Shown here piece after piece: positions 28,521 to 39,610 of a stretch of 64,000 nucleotides of DNA. The stretch comes from Tillus elongatus (Eukaryota; Arthropoda; Insecta; Coleoptera; Cleridae): assembly GCA_964006375.1 (NCBI GenBank), contig OZ023270.1:54452036-54516035 (forward strand). Direction: 5' to 3'. The notes under the pieces are model-generated. The model was given only the letters and a program-made list of their open reading frames with translations, had not been told where the DNA came from and made no database searches. Each line of letters begins with the position of its first letter. The first letter of the stretch is position 1. Position numbers and translations under genes: made by a program.

Positions 28521-29765
28521 TTTTTGGATTTCTCTTCATAGGTTAGTGATTTTTATAGAACCTATGATTCACATTTCATTAGCCTAGGCTTCTCAGAATT
28601 TGTCCTCCCAAAATGTATCTGTGGATTCGCCTCTAATTGCCTGTCTATCGTTTTATAGCCACGCAAAACTTTCTGATTTACAAGCTCCACCCCACCCATC
28701 TCCCCCCGTCCTTGAATCTGCCACTGACTTTTCCATCCTTCTTTGTAGCGATTAAGTAAATATATATGCAAAAAGATGTTAACTCTTTCCTTCCCTATCA
28801 TGCTGGGCTGGTCAGAGAAATGAATCTCAATGTTTAGTGGGATTAGTTAAAAAATACAATTTTAAGATACCTACATACAAAATTCTATTTCAAAAAAAAA
28901 TTGTTATCTTAACTTTACATATAATTTTCATGTTATTTAATTTTTTGGAATTCCAACTACCTTCTTGTCAAAAACGTTTTATTTTTCAAGTTTTTTAAGG
29001 TCAAAATTCTTAAGTTATTCTAGAAATATCCACGTTAGCATAATTTCCGTTAATATTAAAATTTCTTTGTCTATGAGTGTCAAAAATGTTAACATTCTTT
29101 ACCATATTTTTTCTGCGTTTTCTGAGCCGTTGCCTTAACTCAGCATATTTAGAGGATGTGTATATTTTAAGAATGTACGGTTTTACCACATATGAAAACA
29201 AATTTGATTTATTCACTTCGCGTCCGCGTTTTTAAAAAAACACAAAAGAATTTTACTTCTTTGCATAATTTATGCGTTTTCTATGGTACGATGACATTAA
29301 CATAATAATTACTACTGGCGCTTGTGTTTTTGATTTTTATGAATATTACATTATGATTCCAAAAGTGCTGTTGTGCGAATGGTATATTGCCGCACCCAAA
29401 CCATCTTTTACCTTAAAAAAATAATTCTGTAATAATATAATAAAAATCGATTAACAGGTAAATAAATGTTCTATTTTTATAGTAGCTACCGCCTCTATTA
29501 TCTAGATACGCTGGCTGCAGTGATAAAACTACTAGTTTCGCCGAATTGTCACAAAAAAATTGCGAAGTACATGTAGTAAGATTTTTAGATGATTTTATTG
29601 AATATATGGGTAATTGTTCCCCACAGAACTTCTATCTATGGTTTATTTATCATTATTTTTTAACAAAGCTAAAGGGATTATTTTCATCCCCTTTTTTTTC
29701 CTCAGGGCTCGTCCGCGGCCTTGCCGCCCCGATAGCACTGCAACATTTGGTTGATTGTGCATACC
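28521..29765. other. stretch without a recognised gene
   Basis: AT-rich. Small open frames at 28562-28801, 29010-29216 and 29546-29770 have no family features. Confidence 0.5.
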
Positions 29766-29772
29766 CTTAGCC

Positions 29773-30828
29773 TTACTCCACCCATTCCAAAATTACTAGG
29801 CCTTGAACTAGTATGTACAGCGATTGGTAGGGTGAAGTTTTATATTGCTCTGTCTCCGGTCTAGACTGACCGTAGATCAGTTGTCTTTTGCAGTCCAGAG
29901 CTTTACACTCGCACAAGATGTGCTGGGCTGATTCCTCCCACTCGCCACAGAGTCTGCATGCGAGGTCCCCTTCAAACCGCCCCATTTTTATGCAGGTCCC
30001 GTCAAGAGACCTGTTGTGTTTCTGAGCTGTCCACTGCTAAGATTTAGCAGCTCCACAGCTCTCTTTGAACTGGGTCCGTCAATTATTGACTTCCCATGTC
30101 TGAGCCCTGGACAATCCGCCCAGTACACCTTGTGTTAGTTTCTGACCCAGGACTTAATGGCTCCCCTGGCAGTGCTCTTTGTCACGCCCATAGCCGGTTC
30201 TGGTCCCATAAATGGTTCTGCTGACCCTCTCTTCGCGAGACTGTCAGCTTCTTCATTGCCTTTGACCCCCGGTGACACGGCACCCAGATGAGGGTCACCT
30301 CATTCTGCACAGCCAGGTCGCTCGTCTCGTCTCGTCTCGGCACTCACTCACCAGCCAGGAATTTACCCGTGGGCTACTTAGTGCCTTAAGGGCTGCCTGT
30401 GGCTATGAGGATCCACTTGTTGGTGTAGCCCCTCCTCTTGTTCTCCCGCACACAGTGCAGGATGGCGTACATTTCGGCCTGAAACACCGTTGCATGGGCT
30501 CCGAGGGAAATACTATGACTTACCCTCGGTCCTTCCGAGTAAACACCTGCCCCCGTCTCAGGCTTTCCGCCGGATCCGTCCGTGAACCAGACAAGCGCGT
30601 CCCGTGGTATGCCCGACGTCTCCTGCCGCCATGCCTTGCGGTCGGGGATTTCCACTGTAAAGTTGTTTTCCCTGCACATTCGCGGGCTCGCGAAGTCTGA
30701 CCTCATTTCAAGCATGGGCTCCTTCACGATCTCCTGAATTTTGCAGTGGCCCCTGAAGCCTGGGTTGATCTTCAGTCTACCATTGCAGGCTAGTCTGTAT
30801 AGTCCTAGCCTGGCCTCCCCAATAATAA
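29773..30828 (-). pseudogene. RNase H domain and C-terminal Cys/His motif
   Basis: The RNase H reads VWFTDGSGGKPETGAGVY (first Asp), ATVFQAEMYAIL (Glu), then a damaged IATGSP where the third Asp is expected, and in another frame LIWVPCHRG and a DSLAKRG-like block with the last acidic residue. The final frame (29773-29985) has LACRLCGEWEESAQHILCEC, a CxxC..HxxxxC motif found after RNase H in such elements. RNase H would remove the RNA strand of the cDNA hybrid. A frameshift near 30380 and scattered stops inactivate it. Confidence 0.75.
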
Positions 30829-31532
30829 CTAAGTGTGTGGGGGGGGGGGGGGGGGGGGCAGATCCAGCAACAACTCCATGGCGGCTGTTGGGATTGAAGA
30901 CATGGCCCCTGTGATGCCTAGGCAAGTCATCCTTTGGATCTTGCCTAGTTTTTGTTTGGCACTGGATTGTGTCACCTTAGGCCACCAGACCAGTGCCGCA
31001 TATGTTAACGATGGTCTGACCACCCTTGTGTACAGCCATGGGCCATACTAGGTCTTAGTCCCTACGTTTTTCCATATAGCCGCCTAGTGACGGCTAAGGT
31101 CATGACTGCCTTACGCAGTATTTTTCCAATGTGACGATTCCAGGTTAGCTTAAAGTCCAATACGACCCCAAGATATTTTACCTCCCTGGCGATTGGAATG
31201 CTCCTACCGTATAGAGTGAGAGTTCTGTGACTGTCGCACTTCCTCCTCGTAAACGGCACGACGGTTGCTTTCTCGGGGCTTACCCCGAGCCCTTTATCAA
31301 CTGTCCACCCTTCCACCACTTTCAGTGCAGTCTACATGCGCTCCCACACTGCCTGTGTGACTTTTCCTCGGACTATGATGACAATGTCGTCCGTATAGCC
31401 CTGTACCTCATACCCCCCTCCCGAGAGCCTCCCCACGACTAGGCACCAGAGCAAGGGAGACAGAATGGTCCCCTGCGGACACCCCGCCGCGACCCCCGCC
31501 AGCAGAGTCCCTCCCGCAAGTGAGGTGAACAT
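30829..31532 (-). pseudogene. reverse transcriptase C-terminal half
   Basis: Frames joined by shifts carry AGCPQGTILSPLLWCLV (motif B), VQGYTDDIVIIVRGK (motif C with intact YTDD), GLGVSPEKATVVPFTRRK, VKYLGVVLDFKLTWNRHI, and LTYAALVWWPKVTQSSAK followed by GITGAMSSIPTAAMELLL. These blocks are in the order of insect R1/LOA-type polymerases. Motif A and the fingers are missing. A G-run of 20 at 30839-30858 disrupts the frame into the next block. Confidence 0.8.
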
Positions 31533-31584
31533 TCCCCTTACTTATTACTTGATCAGTTAAACATTATAATATCAAAAAGTATGG

Positions 31585-31845
31585 AAGCATCAGGTGCGTT
31601 ATAGTAGCGAACTTTCATAAAAATGTTTCAAATGCGAAAAATCCCCGAAAAGTAAAAAATCTCAAAAACCAATAAATTTTGTTTCATGAAATTCCGTACA
31701 CATGTTACCTTTAAAAAGTTTTTATTGCATACCAATGTTGGATTCTATTAATTGGAAGAAAAGTTGTTTATTAAAATTTGAAAAATGTTGATGAAGATGA
31801 GCTACCATAATGCACTAGCTGCATCTGAACTATGACTACCAGTTC
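31585..31845. mobile_element. MITE-A, diverged copy
   Basis: The left end GCATCAGGTGCGTTATAGTAGC (written here as GCATCAGGTGCG and TTATAGTAGC) and the right end GAGCTACCATAATGCACTAG form an inverted pair like the clearer copies at 33.1 and 46.9 kb. About 260 bp; no ORF. Confidence 0.6.
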
Positions 31846-32188
31846 TATAATAGAGTTTGTCCGTTTATTGATTAATTACAAAATTATAACAAAATTAAGT
31901 CAGAAACTCTGCAATTTACACTGCTGCTATAAAATCGGTGAAAGGTTCTATTTCAAATAAATTTTCTGCAAACATTCTAGTCAAATGACGAAGAACAGCT
32001 ATTGAAACAGGAATGTAAGACCCTGTTAAGCACACTTCTTGCAATGTTTATTGCCCAAATCCTGCTTTTAGTGAATTTTCTTTAAAAAAATTCACTAATG
32101 AGGAGATCCCGACTTTTGAATTTTGAAAAAATTTCTTCAAATGAGCGCTAATTAGGCCCCCCAGAACACATATCCGGGGTCAGTTTCA

Positions 32189-32192
<4 letters not shown>
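31846..32192. repeat. TA-linked composite repeat, left half
   Basis: Noncoding. It includes AAAATTCACTAATGAGGAG, TCCCGACTTTTGAATTTTG and ends CCGGGGTCAGTTTCAAT directly before a TA array. The same half occurs at 47.89-48.02 kb and, inverted, at 58.6, 59.5 and 63.2 kb. Confidence 0.75.
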
Positions 32193-32278
<86 letters not shown>

Positions 32279-32297
32279 GTGTGTGTGTGTGTGTGTA
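32193..32297. repeat. compound (TA)n(GT)n microsatellite
   Basis: About 84 bp of TA followed by about 20 bp of GT. It joins the two halves of the composite repeat. Confidence 0.97.
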
Positions 32298-33092
32298 TCA
32301 CACCGATAACTCAAAAAATAATGGGCCGGTTTTGATTAAATTTGGTGAATACCTTCCTTTTGCAAATGGATTGGATAAGTTCATTAGCCAGGAAAATCGG
32401 CCCAGGTTTTCCCGGAAAATGTTGTATTTTCTTTCAAAAAAAAAATATATCTCCAGAATTAACAAAATGAGGACAACCAAATTTGGTACTCGAGTTTATA
32501 TCGTTATAGGTGAGCTACCCACAATTAGCTCTGTAGGTCAAAGGACAAAAAAGTTGTAGGCATTTAAATAAAGATAAATTGGGGTTTTCCTCAAAACGTC
32601 AAAGTTGTGATTTTAAACGTCAAAATTTGCAACACTTAGGCAAAGGACTTGTATATAATACGGGCTATGGAAAGAAAATGTCTTAAGAAGAAGGTTTTAC
32701 AGACCCTGATGTCTTAGTTACAACCGTCATTGTCCTTCATTTTACTAAAATATTTCCAGAAAATTCATTTCAAATAGACCCTTTCTCTGGTGCTTGGCAG
32801 TAGCCCTAGCTATAGAGCTTATCGTTTAATGGTATACAATTTTTTTCGAACTTTCGTAAAAAATCAATAAAGCTCAATATATCCGTTATTATACAACATA
32901 TGAACAAATATTGTATACATTAATTAATGTCTTGAGCTACATCTTAAACAATTATTTCTACGATCACAGGCTGGCCCATAAGTCGTTAGTGATACAAATT
33001 TTCTTTTTGTTTTAATCAAACACGCCTTATGTTATTGCATTTTAGCATTTTTCATCGAAATATAATGCATGTTTGTAAGAAGAGAAATTCTC
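32298..33092. repeat. TA-linked composite repeat, right half
   Basis: Starts TCACACCGATAACTC and AATGGGCCGGTTTTGATT, continues about 0.8 kb with TTCCTTTTGCAAATGG, CCTCAAAACGTCAAAG, CATTTCAAATAGACCC and ends GCATTTTTCATCGAAATATA just before MITE-A. It matches, in reverse orientation, 40716-41338. The open frame at 32281-32559 follows repeat sequence only. Confidence 0.75.
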
Positions 33093-33412
33093 AACGCAGC
33101 AAGTGCGTTATAGTAGCGAATTTTGATCAAATGCTTCATATTTAAATAGCTCAATTTGCTATTAACCTATAAGGTTGACCAAGAAACGAGTTTTTTTCCA
33201 GAACACTTTAAGTTTACTTTCGGATTTTTTTTACATTTTCAAACAATAAAGTTATTTTGATGAAACATGGCATATTGTTTTTACTATATAGGTTATACTG
33301 GTAACCAAATTTGATGCCAGCTTTCTTAAAAAAACACACATATTTGCTATTAAAAACATTTTTATTAAAATTCACTACCATAACGCACTTGCTGCGTCCC
33401 GGACTTTTATTT
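33093..33412. mobile_element. MITE-A, clear copy
   Basis: The left end AACGCAGCAAGTGCGTTATA with AGTAGCGAATTTT and the right end AAAATTCACTACCATAACGC with ACTTGCTGCGTCCC form terminal inverted repeats of about 34 bp. The interior is AT-rich and noncoding. Total about 315 bp. Confidence 0.8.
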
Positions 33413-34003
<591 letters not shown>

Positions 34004-34190
34004 CACACCGATAACGCAAAAGATAATGGACGATTTTGATATATATAAACATATAAAAATTAAAAGTGACCCAACCTTTGGGTTCTAGGGACCCCTACTT
34101 GTGTTTATTTAAAGAAGTTTTGTCAAAAGTCATGAGACTTTCAATATCGATTTTTTTTACGAAAATACGCTAAAAATAGTGCCGCCGTAC
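34004..34190. repeat. TA-linked composite repeat, rearranged copy
   Basis: TCACACCGATAACGCAAAAG (right-half start) is followed only 50 bp later by GTGACCCAACCTTTGGGTTC and TAGGGACCCCTAC (left half, inverted). Both halves lie on the same side of the TA array here, unlike at 32.2 and 48.0 kb. Confidence 0.65.
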
Positions 34191-34399
34191 AACCACTAAC
34201 GGTCTTTTAAGACCGTCAGCCCCACCACTACATTCCTATAAAGGAATATACAAATAATATAAAGATAGATCTATTAACATTATTACTGTTACACATATTA
34301 GTTTCGCTCATCGGTGCGATTTAAAAAAAAGTTTCTTGTTGCGTCCTAGATGTCAGCAGCTTGATACAGCTCACAGTTCGTTCAGCATTTGACTATCTG

Positions 34400-34403
<4 letters not shown>

Positions 34404-34481
<78 letters not shown>
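34404..34481. repeat. (TA)n microsatellite
   Basis: About 78 bp; its right edge is the left end of the outer palindromic element. Confidence 0.97.
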
Positions 34482-34484
<3 letters not shown>

Positions 34485-34617
34485 TGTGTCCACGAAATGA
34501 GTGTGGGTAAGGTATAAGTGACAAAAAAATTTCGAATTAGATTATGATATTCTGGGAATCGCTCCTGCTTTGTCTTAAACTGAGATGTTGAGAAAATGAA
34601 CAAAATCAATTAATGTA

Positions 34618-36397
34618 CAGGGTGGTTTATAACTGATGTAATGAAATGTATTAAGAGTAAACTACCTTCGTTTATGTAGATACCGCAAAAAGTTATTAAC
34701 AAAAATTGTTTAGAAATAAAATTTATGACAGGATCTCAATTTTCAAACAGATCAGCCTACTATGATTTTTTTAGCAGCGAATTTATTTAAATGACGTTCG
34801 ACGACTTCTGTGAATAGGTGTAGTTTAAAAAATACCTGAAACTGCATTAAAAAAAGTTTTTACCATAATTAAACTTGGGGTAGGTTTGCTTTCATTTCAA
34901 CCAATAAAAAAAGTAAAGTAAACGCACAATAGGACATTCGAAGCAATAATTGGCGAGTTGCATGACTACTTGAGCTCTGCCTTGTTGTTCGTTTCCCGGG
35001 ATACTACTTATTTGGAAAACTGAAACGTCAATTTTATTTGTCACGAACGGCAAGCTTCTGTATTTAAAAATGTTAACAACAGAACAAAAAGTGTTTATTG
35101 TGCAGTGCTATGGTTTGGGTGAAGAACATTCTTATCAGGGAGTGATAAGAAAATTCCTTGAACACTGGCCAAATTATTTCCGCTACTGGCGTAAAAAAAG
35201 TTGTTACAAAATTTATGCGTACTGGGAGTGTTTTAAATGTTAAGAAGACAAAATCCGACCTAAATGAAGAAGACAATGCTGCAGCTGCATTAGCTATGGA
35301 TTCTGTTAGGCGTTTTCCGAAATTATCATTAAGAAAAAGGGCATTAGAAATTGGCAATATTAGCAAATCGCATTTGCAACAAATTTATCGTACCAACAAG
35401 GTGAAACCTTTCAAAGCAAAACTTATACACACTTTGGAATAAAATGACGAGTCAAAAAGATTAGATTTTTGTTTATGATACGGCGAGCAATATCTATAAA
35501 ATCACAATTTTGCAGAAGGTTTATTTTTTCGGACGAATCCACTTTCACCACTAATGGGGTGGTAAATTCTCAAAATGCACGGCATTGGTCTATGGAGAAT
35601 CCCAATTATAGAGCTAATTGCAGAAGACAATGCCATAAAAAAGTAAATGTGTGGTGTGCTGTTTCTTACACTGGGATAATTGGGCCATATTTTTTTGAGC
35701 GGAATATGAACCATTACAGTTATCTGGAAACGCTGAAAAATATTCTTCAAGGCCATTTGCATAACCCAGCACATGCAACAGGAATCGTTCGAGGATGGTT
35801 AGAACGAGAATATCCTGGGCGGTGGATTGGTGGATTAGTCGATATGGGCCAATACCTTGGCCTCCCAGAAGTCCCGATCTTACCTTAATGGACTTTTATT
35901 TATGGCGCTATTTCAAACAGAAAGTCTACGCGGCTCCATTAAACAACGATCTTGATTTGTTGAAACTGAGGTTGAGAGAGACAATTGACGGTATTCCAAT
36001 TCAGCATATTCAAAATGCCTACAAAGCATTTACTAAACGGGCTGAGTTTTGTGTATCGGTTGGTGGCAGCACATTTGAATAATTTCTTTATTTTTCGTTG
36101 TTCGTTTTGATTTTTGTTAGCAATAAGCATTTTGTATTTTACTAATAAATTATTATTTAACATAGCATGGTTACTTACTTTGTGCACCTGCGTTCAGAAA
36201 ACCACACGTAAAAAGCTCCATGTTAATAGGGACAAATTTACTTGAAAATTCAAAGTAGGATGATCTGGCTGAAAATTGAAAGCCTGTCATAAATTTTATT
36301 TCTAAACAATTTTTGTTAATAACTTTTTGCGGTATCTACATAAACGAAGGTAGTTTACTCTTAATACATTTCATTACATCAGTTATAAACCACCCTG
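34618..36397 (+). mobile_element. mariner-type element nested at the palindrome centre
   Basis: Terminal inverted repeats of about 150 bp begin CAGGGTGGTTTATAACTGAT on both sides and continue through ACTACCTTCGTTTATGTAG and TTTATGACAGG. The ends are flanked by TA (34616-34617 and 36398-36399), the mariner-type target duplication. Length 1,780 bp, with a damaged transposase on the plus strand. Confidence 0.9.
35069..36080 (+). pseudogene. mariner-type transposase, broken
   Basis: ATG at 35069 starts MLTTEQKVFIVQCYGLGEEH, the N-terminal DNA-binding region. Frames then switch to 35158-35442 (SLRKRALEIGNISKSHLQQ), to 35469-35888 with the first catalytic Asp in FIFSDESTFTTNG and VNVWCAVSYTGIIGPYFF, and to 35795-36082 with IPWPPRSPDLTLMDFYLW, the third block. 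Between LQGHL and IVRGWLEREYPGRW the segment that should carry the second Asp (QDGAPAH type) is deleted, so the protein could not work even if frames were restored. Confidence 0.8.
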
Positions 36398-36527
36398 TAC
36401 ATTAATTGATTTTGTTCATTTCCTCAACATCTTAGTTTAAGACAAAGCAGGAGCGATTCCCAGAATATCATAATCTAATTTTTTTTAAATTGTCACTTAT
36501 ACCTTACCCACACTCAATCCGTGGACA

Positions 36528-36532
<5 letters not shown>

Positions 36533-36600
<68 letters not shown>
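36533..36600. repeat. (TA)n microsatellite
   Basis: About 68 bp, directly after the right end of the outer palindrome. Confidence 0.97.
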
Positions 36601-36601
<1 letters not shown>

Positions 36602-36970
36602 CTCAATAAACATGGGCCGAGTTTTATGAAATTTAGTAGGTACCTTCAAAAAGGTCAAGAAGTACCAGAAAAATTATATTAAAATTTTTATGGTTTTTCT
36701 CCTTAAAACGCCAAAGTCGCGATTTGTAACGTCAATTGTGGAAACTTTTAAACAAAGAGGTGATTTCGAATGCGGGTTACGTAGCACAAATTGCTAAATA
36801 TGTTTCACAAAGCCCTCAGTTTCTACGTTAACCGCCATTATCCTTGATTTTACTCAAATATTTGCAAAAAATTATTACAAGTAGACCCTTTCTGGGATGC
36901 TTTGGCGGTAGTTTAAGTTGTAGATTGGAGTTCGTGGTTTAATAGTCCATTTAAGTCACAGCATGTATAA
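36601..36970. repeat. TA-linked composite repeat, right half
   Basis: ACTCAATAAACATGGGCCGA, GTAGGTACCTTC, CCTTAAAACGCCAAAGTCGC and CAAGTAGACCCTTTCTGGG match the right half at 32.3 kb in the same orientation. Confidence 0.65.
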
Positions 36971-37038
36971 ACTTTTTTTCTTCAACTTTTGAAATGTTGT
37001 TGACTTCCATAGTTCGTCATGTCATAATAGTTATTTTT

Positions 37039-37577
37039 CGATGAAATTTGGTAGGTAACAGTTTGGAAGAATGGCGAATCCAGTGGCGAACTTATTTTCC
37101 CCCCTAAACCCAACCCTAAGCCTTTTTTATAATTTTTGACATATGAAAATAGTTTTAGTCGACCGTGATCGGATCGCATAGGAAACAAATTTCAGAAGAC
37201 CTACAGACTTCTTCATTTTCTATATTTTGAGATCTGATTAGAAAAAATCACGTTATAAATACAAAAGTTACAGGGGTGTTTTTCTATTAGAAGGGTCACA
37301 CAAATAACCTTCTCTGAGAGGCTTAATAATTTTTATTTTTTTGATGAAATTTGGTGCATATCTATTATGGGGGATGGCGAATTCAGTAGCGTACCTATTG
37401 TCTTCTGAAAAACGGCTCTAACCCTTTTTCCCATTTTCTGACATAGAAAAACTGCATTAGTAGGCCTTAGTCAGGTGATATAGAGAACAATTTTTACAGC
37501 ATTTATAGAGTTTTTCATCAAAATTGACTTATAAATACGAACGTTACGGGGGTGTTTCCTTTTCAAATGGGCCACAC
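37039..37577. repeat. old direct duplication (units 37039-37301 and 37343-37577)
   Basis: Both units start GATGAAATTTGGT, continue with ATGGCGAATYCAGT, TCTAACCC-type, a conserved TTATAAATACRAAMGTTAC block and end with a GGGTCACAC or GGGCCACAC word. Offset about 304 bp. They are diverged, so the duplication is old. No ORF. Confidence 0.65.
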
Positions 37578-37646
37578 TGTATACCATATATTATATTATA
37601 TTATATTCTATACTAGTGTTGCTATTTTGTAGTTTACACAAAAAAG

Positions 37647-37649
<3 letters not shown>

Positions 37650-37736
<87 letters not shown>
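37650..37736. repeat. (TA)n microsatellite
   Basis: About 87 bp; its right edge is the left end of the palindromic MITE. Confidence 0.97.
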
Positions 37737-37741
<5 letters not shown>

Positions 37742-38759
37742 ATTCGTAACGCAATGGACACAGAATATACGCGTGTAGATGACCTCAAAATATGCCGATA
37801 TTTTAAATAATTTTTTTTCTGACGCCCATGGTGAGATATTGAGCTCGGAAGATTATTTAATAATTACAAGAAACGGCTGTATTGCAGCAATGCCCCAACA
37901 TAGAGCAACCAAATTTGGTAGATAGCTTTCTTTTATCAACGTCGTTATTAGTCGTTATGGGCCACCCTTCAAGTGACATCGTTTTTTTAAACCTTAACCT
38001 GAAGAAAAATTAAAGTCCATCAATTTTATAAAAAATTAAATATTGTGCCTTTTTCTCATCTTTTCAATTTTTCTATAAATCACCCGTTTTTAAGAATTTT
38101 AAGAAAAATGAGATTTTTATATTTGAGATCAAAACAAAATTATGACCCTTGAAACTTTATTAAACACATGAGGGGGCCCTCCAGAATTTTTTATGAAAAA
38201 AACAAAATGGAGGTCATTCTGAACAATATTTTTAGTGTTTTGTATTGTTTTTTTTTATTTATTAGTTTTTACTAGCGTTTGTTAAATTTCAGATATGTTA
38301 ATGTGTAATAAAGTCTTCAAGGGACATAATTATGTTTTGATCTCAACTCTAAAAACCTCATTTTTCTCAGAAACGGGTGGTTTGTTGAAAAATTGACAAG
38401 AAAATGTACAAAATTTAAATACCTATAAAACTGATGGCCTTCAATTTTTGGTTAGGTTAACGTTTAAAAAAACCATGTCATTTAAAGGGTGGCCCACCCC
38501 TAATTCATCCCTTTTTGAGTTTATATCCACTTCAAATTTTTCAAGTAACAACGTTGATAAAAGAAAACAATCTACCAAATTTGGTTGTCCTATGTTGGGG
38601 CATTGCTGCAATACAGCTCTTTCTTGTAATTATTAAAGAATCTTCAGAGGTCAATATATCACCAACCATGGGCGCCAGAGAAAAATGTTATATCAAAATC
38701 GACATATTTTGAGGTCCTCTACACGAATACATTCTGTGTCCATTCCGTTACGAATCACC

Positions 38760-38762
<3 letters not shown>
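37737..38762. mobile_element. palindromic MITE with ~0.45-kb arms
   Basis: The left end GGGTAATTCGTAACG and the right end CGTTACGAATCACCCTG (ending 38762) are the tips of two arms of 450-500 bp that match throughout: GACACAGAAT, GACCTCAAAATATG, GCTGTATTGCAGCAATGCCC, CCAAATTTGGTAGAT, GGGCCACCCTT and ACCCGTTT all recur inverted. The centre is about 38190-38280. The right arm has extra bases near 38495-38540. TA arrays flank both ends. There is no coding sequence. A half copy lies at 52.3 kb. Confidence 0.9.

Positions 38763-38807
<45 letters not shown>
38763..38807. repeat. (TA)n microsatellite
   Basis: About 45 bp after the right end of the palindromic MITE. Confidence 0.95.
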
Positions 38808-38810
<3 letters not shown>

Positions 38811-38814
38811 GAAC

Positions 38815-39260
38815 GTACCATGTACCTTTTAATGGTGAAGTAGAGAACTATGAACAAAGTTCTAGATTAAGAAGTAGACCTAGAGAAAAACGTTACCATC
38901 AAATACTTATCAATATGTAAAGGAATGAGTAGCATTACTGCGTCACCATGGAAGCAGCACTATAGGGCACGATCAAGGGCTAATATACCAGTAGTTGCGA
39001 GGACATTTGTGAACATTTTTATATCAACTGCAAAAACTAAATCGTATGACTTCACAGGCACCAGGATTTCATTAATAAAAAATATTAAAAATATTGGCCA
39101 AAAACATAAACTTGGGGAACACTAAAAATAACACATATTAGGTCAGAATAATACCGACTGACCTTAACCCGAAGAACCGTGCTCTCCCTCTCTCTCTCTC
39201 TCTCATGCGTGCTCTTAAGATATGACCGCAACCATGACAGTGTGGGAACTCTGATGCCAT
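38815..39260 (-). pseudogene. CR1/Jockey-group reverse transcriptase fragment
   Basis: On the minus strand broken frames read GIRVPTLSWLRSYL, a CT/GA microsatellite (39187-39204) translated as Glu-Arg repeats, SRYYSDLICV, SVPQ, a MKSWCL-like block, LVFAVDIKMFTNV (motif C, FADD changed to FAVD) and YLMVTFFSRST. The order matches the polymerase at 4.1-5.5 kb (GVPQGS, YANDLKIF, VVTYSRS), so this is a second, older fragment of that group. Confidence 0.6.
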
Positions 39261-39436
39261 ACGTAGGTAGGTATGTTATTTCTTATTATTGTTGAAAATG
39301 TATTTCAGTGATTAGATATAACTTATGTTTGTTAAAATACCTGTTTACAGAAAGTATTATACAGAAATTATTAAAAGTCAAATATCCTCTTATAAGAATT
39401 ATATTATTGTTACACACGCGAACAGAAAAGAGCAAA

Positions 39437-39610
39437 AAGTCTAGACGCAGCAAGTGCGTTATGGTAGCGAATTTTTTTTTAATATTTTTAATAGCAAATG
39501 TCTTTCTTTGATGAAAGCAGGCATCAAACTTGGTTGCCTATATAGTAGAAACAATGTACCATATTTCATCGAAATTACTTTATTGTTTGAAAATATTTAA
39601 ACATTTTTCA
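39437..39610. mobile_element. MITE-A, left part only
   Basis: Starts CTAGACGCAGCAAGTGCG and TTATGGTAGCGAATTTT and stops where a second copy begins at about 39611. Confidence 0.65.

Larger units (their letters stand above)
29770..31540 (-). mobile_element. LOA/I-type non-LTR retrotransposon, 3' half
   Basis: The GC-rich segment, sharply bounded by AT-rich DNA at about 31540, reads on the minus strand as the end of a reverse transcriptase, a connecting region, an RNase H domain and a Cys/His-rich C-terminal motif. A C-terminal RNase H is typical of the I/LOA/R1-related groups in insects. The 5' half is absent (5' truncation). The GC content differs strongly from its surroundings. It contains a run of 20 G at 30839-30858. 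Confidence 0.8.
34482..36532. mobile_element. palindromic MITE split by a nested mariner element
   Basis: Outer arms 34482-34615 (134 bp) and 36400-36532 (133 bp) are near-perfect inverted copies of each other: both contain GAGTGTGGGTAAGGTATAAG, ATTCTGGGAATCGCTCCTGC and end CAAAATCAATTAATG. Without the insert they would form a palindrome of about 270 bp with a TA at its exact centre. TA arrays flank both outer ends. The nested element sits at that central TA. Confidence 0.85.

Noticed and set aside
32281..32559. 92-codon frame starting in a GT repeat, and the similar frame at 41038-41478
   Set aside because: Both follow the same dispersed noncoding repeat and change frame between copies, so no protein is conserved.
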